A stretch of DNA of 43,089 nt from Salisapilia sapeloensis (Eukaryota; Oomycota; Peronosporomycetes; Peronosporales; Salisapiliaceae), in the NCBI GenBank assembly GCA_023334545.1, contig JAADVB010000166.1, positions 1-43,089 on the forward strand. Direction: 5' to 3'. Of this stretch, positions 39,789 to 43,089 are shown one piece after another (position 1 is the stretch's first letter; each line of letters starts with the position of its first letter). Below the pieces are notes generated by a model. That model was not told the origin of the DNA. It saw only the letters and a program-made list of their open reading frames with translations, and ran no database searches. A program made the position numbers and the translations under genes.

Positions 39789-40938
39789 CTACTCGCCTAC
39801 AGCCTCCTTCAGCCTCTTCACAAGCTCTGCTTTCAGTCCCTTTGTAGATAAATCTCGCTTCTTTAGCTCTTCTCGCAAAACGACGACCGTCAGCTTCTCA
39901 ATTGGCTTATCAAAAGTAGATTTATCCATCTCTACATCCTCCGTCTCTTCCGCCGAAGGCTGTGCAGGACTCGTCCCCTCTTTCAAATCATCCTTCACCA
40001 CTGTCTCCACAGGAGCTGGCGTTTCCTCCATCACTACTTCCTTCATCTCCAATTCTGTCTCTTCTACTGGTTTCTCCATATCCACCTCCTTTGTCTCTTC
40101 CACTACCGTTGTAGTCTCCTTCACTTCTACCTTGCCTTGCGACTCTACCGGAGCTGCAACCTCTTCCTTCACTACTTCCTTCACCTTCGTCTGCACTGCT
40201 GGAGGCGCTACTGACACCTGCTGCACACCTTCCGTCACTTCAATCCCATGGTACTCTTCTCCATGTAGCTCCTTGATAAACTTTTGTCCAGCAGGAGAGA
40301 GGAAGAACATGTCTGCTGCTTCCCGATCTTTCGGTCGAATACGATGAAAGTCGAGGACACGCAGCTGTGGCAAAGTGTGGATGACATACTCGCGATAGTA
40401 CTTGCGTTTCGTAATTGGATTCCCGACGCATGAGAGCGTGTCGAGCTTGTGGAAAGTGACCAGATTATCAATTTGCACCAAGTCGGCCAGTCGGTTATTT
40501 GTTAAAATGAGGTACTCGAGGTTTTCAATCGCATGCGCAGTGGATGCTTCGATACGACTGATGTAATTGTTATGCAACAAGAGCATGCGTAGACGACGTA
40601 GACGAGGAAAATTTTCAAGCTTTTTCACTTCATTGTCCGACAAGTCGATGCAGTCAAAACCGTCCTAAATAACGACCAGGGAGGGGTTTATCGAGGTTGC
40701 TGAGCAGGATGGACATAGTGGCGTACCTTGGTGACGCCCAAGTTTTCAATCGCTGGAGCTTTATAACCTACCAAATCCGAATAGTATGAATCAAGAGGTC
40801 ATACGAGCGACATAGTTGAGTATAAACATGAAATGAACAAGGATATGAATAAAACGCACCTCGTAGATTTAACTCCCGCTCACGCAAGGGGTTCACGGAT
40901 ATCTCTGCGCCCAATAGCACCTCCGCTGTGAGCCGCAT
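39789..40938 (-). CDS. U2 snRNP protein A' with C-terminal SAP motif
   Basis: U2A' binds U2 snRNA with U2B'' in the spliceosome. Exons are complement of 40860-40938, 40727-40767 and 39789-40664, giving 331 residues. The leucine-rich repeats match the family well: VNPLRERELNLRGYKAPAIE, DGFDCIDLSDNEVKKLENFP, LLLHNNYISRIE, YLILTNNRLADL, and the closing VGNPITKRKYYREYVIHTLP with LRVLDFHRIR. A long Glu/Val/Lys low-complexity linker (about 180-290) follows. The last 36 residues (VVVLREELKKRDLSTKGLKA, ELVKRLKEAV) fit a SAP motif, a helix pair that binds DNA or RNA. SAP is not part of the usual U2A' protein. Confidence 0.9.
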
Positions 40939-41109
40939 CGTTCCTTAGTATTTTATTGTGCTTCGAGTGGTTTGGACATTTAGCGTCTCACAATGTACGA
41001 CTATACGTTTCATACAAAGATCAAGTATGTCAAGTAATGTACTCTTTCCAAGACGAAGAAAAGAATTTGACAAAGAAGATATATTAGTTATACATCGTAG
41101 AAGACAGCT

Positions 41110-42267
41110 CTATGATAGTACGTCGCGAGCATCGACTTCGCGTGCACTAGTAGGTTGTACGCCTGACTCGATGTTATCGTACGAGTCATCCGTTTCTCTT
41201 GCTCGAGGCGTCTTTGGTCTCGCATCTTCCGACTTTATAGCCTCCTTTTTCAATCGGATCACTTCCGGCGTGTGGACAAAGATAAAGACACCGACGCAGA
41301 AGAGAGCGATCGCATGGGCACCCACGAGATTCGTGTACAGACACACGTCGTGATTACGATCGGATGGGAATGCATAGGCCCAGAAGACATAGATAAGGAA
41401 GATGGGTAGGAGGGCGCGTGAAATGCCCCAAATCACATACGTCGTATAGATTGCTCGACGATAGTACTTGGTGTCTTGTCTCCCGATTGCCTCGAGGAAC
41501 CCTCGGACATTGAGAGGGAGAGTTGCGAGCTCCACTAGGAGAAATAAGAGGAGACCGAACTGAGATGCGCCGCAACATGAGACAAAGTTGTTGATGAGGT
41601 ACGGCACGCTACCATAGATAATCAATACCGAACGGTGGGAAGAGCTAGAAATAGAGCTTACAGAGCCACAATGTGGTGTGTGATGAAGACGGTTTGCATA
41701 TCTACCGGCCATGCTATGATTACGATCAGATCGCAGGCAAAGTATCCAATGGCTAGCGTATAATCGTTTAGAAGAGACCAGCGATGATATATGATAAGTA
41801 TCGGATACCGATGGAGAATATGACATTCGCAGGGGTGATGGAGCTCATTGGCAAAAAGTCTTCTCCCCACGTGATAGCAGAGAGCGCGATGCCGACACCA
41901 ATGACCACGGTCAATGCATGCACCGTAGAGTTTATTCTACAAAGCGAATCTCAGCACGGTGCAGAGGATTATAGGATGGGAGTCAGACGTACCTAGAGCA
42001 CCAGTCTGCTTTCTCTGCTGAAGTGAACGCTTTGAACTCTGGGATACGAGCGCTAGATAGGTGCCAGGAGCAAGCAAAGAGCGCCCAAAAACCAATAAAA
42101 GCGGAAGCAGCAACCGTGAGGTTTTCTTCCCATCTGACGTGCTCTTCGTCTGGAAGGATGTAGTCTTCTGGGTCCACTGCCATCGTCGAGTTCATCTTAG
42201 ATGAATCACTACTTCTGGGCACAAATGAAAGAGAAGTTACGACGGCATGTTGAGCCGCAATCAGCAT
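41110..42267 (-). CDS. TLC-domain multi-pass membrane protein
   Basis: TLC (TRAM/LAG1/CLN8) proteins are ER or plasma-membrane proteins linked to lipid handling; LAG1 members make ceramide. Exons are complement of 41993-42267, 41809-41936, 41662-41752 and 41110-41608, all in frame, giving 330 residues. Family-like points are SRINSTVHALTVVIG, AIGYFACDLIVIIAW, the THHIVALVPYL motif with its two histidines, and LLVELATLPLNVRGFLEAIG. About six hydrophobic helices are visible. The C-terminus is short, charged and Ser/Arg-rich. ATG 42267 is the first; ATG 42195 (MNSTMAVDPEDY) is a good alternative. It looks closer to the TMEM56/TLCD4 type than to ceramide synthases, as no Hox-like or LAG1 signature was seen. 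Confidence 0.8.
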
Positions 42268-42884
42268 GATGTGTCTTCGTGCGAAATGTCACGCGGCGAC
42301 ATTTATTTCAAACGAACCAATGATGGAGCATATCTAACGCAACAAATGCAGCGATTGGAGCACTGTGTGGGTAAAATGATGGTGAATTACAGATAAATCA
42401 ACTTATCAGGTCGGTTCGTGCAAAATCATTTCTCTTAAGACCATTTCATGTGGATTCATGTATGTAATATATCTCCTGTATTCATTATCCGATCGTAATC
42501 GATCCTGCACATCCACAACGGACTTCGCAACCTCGTACCATGACCTCGATCCTTATCTATGTTCTAATTATCTTCACTGTGCTTCAGTTACCGCTTACTT
42601 GACTTGTCTTCTGCCCAAAATAACGCATTGGATCCATTCCATCTTATTTCACTGGATTTCCAACGGCATATCAGGAAATGCATAGGTACACAAAAAGCGG
42701 ATCCAGGAGTCAACAGAAACCACAGTGGTGTCTCAACGCACTAGAGATAGCGCTCTGTGGCAGAGAAAAAAAAGTTCTCGTTCCGATGGCTGAACTCTCC
42801 ACCAAGTTTCTCACGCTTCCGCGAACACACCACATAAACCTCCAACTTCAAAAATCCGCCGGATCCAAACGACCTTTCACACCA
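42268..42884. other. Divergent intergenic region
   Basis: It separates the TLC gene (-) from the mitochondrial-protein gene (+). A 75-codon plus-strand ORF at 42458-42685 has no motif, and its composition does not persuade me. A run of A residues lies near 42766. No repeat or RNA gene was seen. Confidence 0.5.
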
Positions 42885-42892
42885 CTCATTTT
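42885..42892 (+). promoter_or_regulatory. Oomycete-type initiator (CTCATTTT)
   Basis: CTCATTTT fits YTCATTYY and lies 58 nt upstream of the ATG at 42950, on the coding strand of that gene. It is followed by a T-rich stretch. This is a motif match only. Confidence 0.45.
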
Positions 42893-42949
42893 GTTTGCGC
42901 AAGTGCGTCACCACCAACACGTACCAGATCTCACTACAGACTTATTAAG

Positions 42950-43089
42950 ATGCTACGGTCAGCACGTTCAATTGCTCGCGCCGTGCCACGGACATCGTTG
43001 TCCCGGTTCTCTCGGGCAGCCTGCTCGTTCCTTCCGAACGCGAATGTCGCGCGCAGTTTCTCCGCCGGCACGCAGGCCATTGAAATGGC
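42950..43089 (+). CDS. N-terminus of a mitochondrially targeted protein (cut by window end)
   Basis: Forty-six codons are visible before the edge. The start MLRSARSIARAVPRTSLSRF has six arginines, many serines and alanines and no acidic residue, an amphipathic pattern typical of mitochondrial presequences. A later SFSAGTQ suggests a processing site after an R-S-F-S type motif. Nothing of the mature domain is visible beyond a few residues, so the enzyme cannot be named. Confidence 0.7.
   Translation, partial: MLRSARSIARAVPRTSLSRFSRAACSFLPNANVARSFSAGTQAIEM

Noticed and set aside
40958-41353. 131-codon plus-strand ORF antisense to the TLC gene's last exon
   Set aside because: The minus strand carries a well-supported membrane protein here; the plus ORF has no motif.
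41645-41661. 17-nt intron in the TLC gene
   Set aside because: It is too short to splice; a 53-nt intron with the acceptor at 41609-41610 also keeps frame and restores the expected HHIVALVPYL motif.

Overview
The window looks like nuclear DNA of an oomycete (water mould relative). An Albugo-type white rust is my best guess, as an inference from gene content and style. The evidence is: gene-dense eukaryotic DNA with short gaps; very short introns (about 50-60 nt) that keep frame exactly when spliced by eye; donors that are often GTAC; oomycete-like initiators (YTCATTYY) before two genes; and typical stramenopile content such as a myosin ending in a FYVE finger, a PH-AGC kinase and a secreted trypsin-like protease. 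I saw no rRNA, tRNA, CRISPR array or intact transposon. All exon models are by eye, and no search was run.

Layout. 1-2.1 kb: an edge fragment, a small spliced hypothetical gene, a perfect palindrome and an orphan exon. 2.1-8.4 kb: a vezatin-like membrane protein (-), an R3H-SUZ RNA-binding protein (+), an unknown coiled protein (-) and a psq-type helix-turn-helix protein (+) that may be a tamed transposase. 8.4-20.6 kb: a giant intronless FN3-TPR-WD40-LysM protein (-), an F-box/SPRY protein (+), a large MABP-Sec7-PH Arf exchange factor (-) and a two-CXC tesmin/TSO1/LIN54-like factor (-). 21-23.4 kb: two secreted proteins in the same direction, a trypsin-like protease with a Ser/Thr/Pro-rich tail and a small secreted protein. 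23.6-28.8 kb: the FYVE myosin (+) and a CCDC174-like protein (-). 29.4-31.8 kb: a PH/AGC kinase (+). 31.9-36.4 kb: a PYROXD2-type oxidoreductase (-), a 117-residue unknown (+) and a PH-domain protein (-). 36.7-39.8 kb: pyruvate kinase (+) and a membrane-anchored phosphoglycerate-mutase-like protein (+). 39.8-43.1 kb: U2 snRNP A' with a C-terminal SAP motif (-), a TLC-domain membrane protein (-) and the start of a mitochondrially targeted protein (+).

Most genes are housekeeping: membrane traffic (Arf GEF, FYVE myosin, vezatin-like), signalling (kinase, PH protein), splicing and RNA (U2A', CCDC174, R3H-SUZ) and glycolysis. The only clear host-interface stretch is the protease plus small secreted protein. 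The main novelty is domain architecture: MABP fused to an Arf GEF, LysM behind WD40 repeats in a cytosolic protein, SAP fused to U2A', and a probable NTF2-like module between PH and kinase domains.
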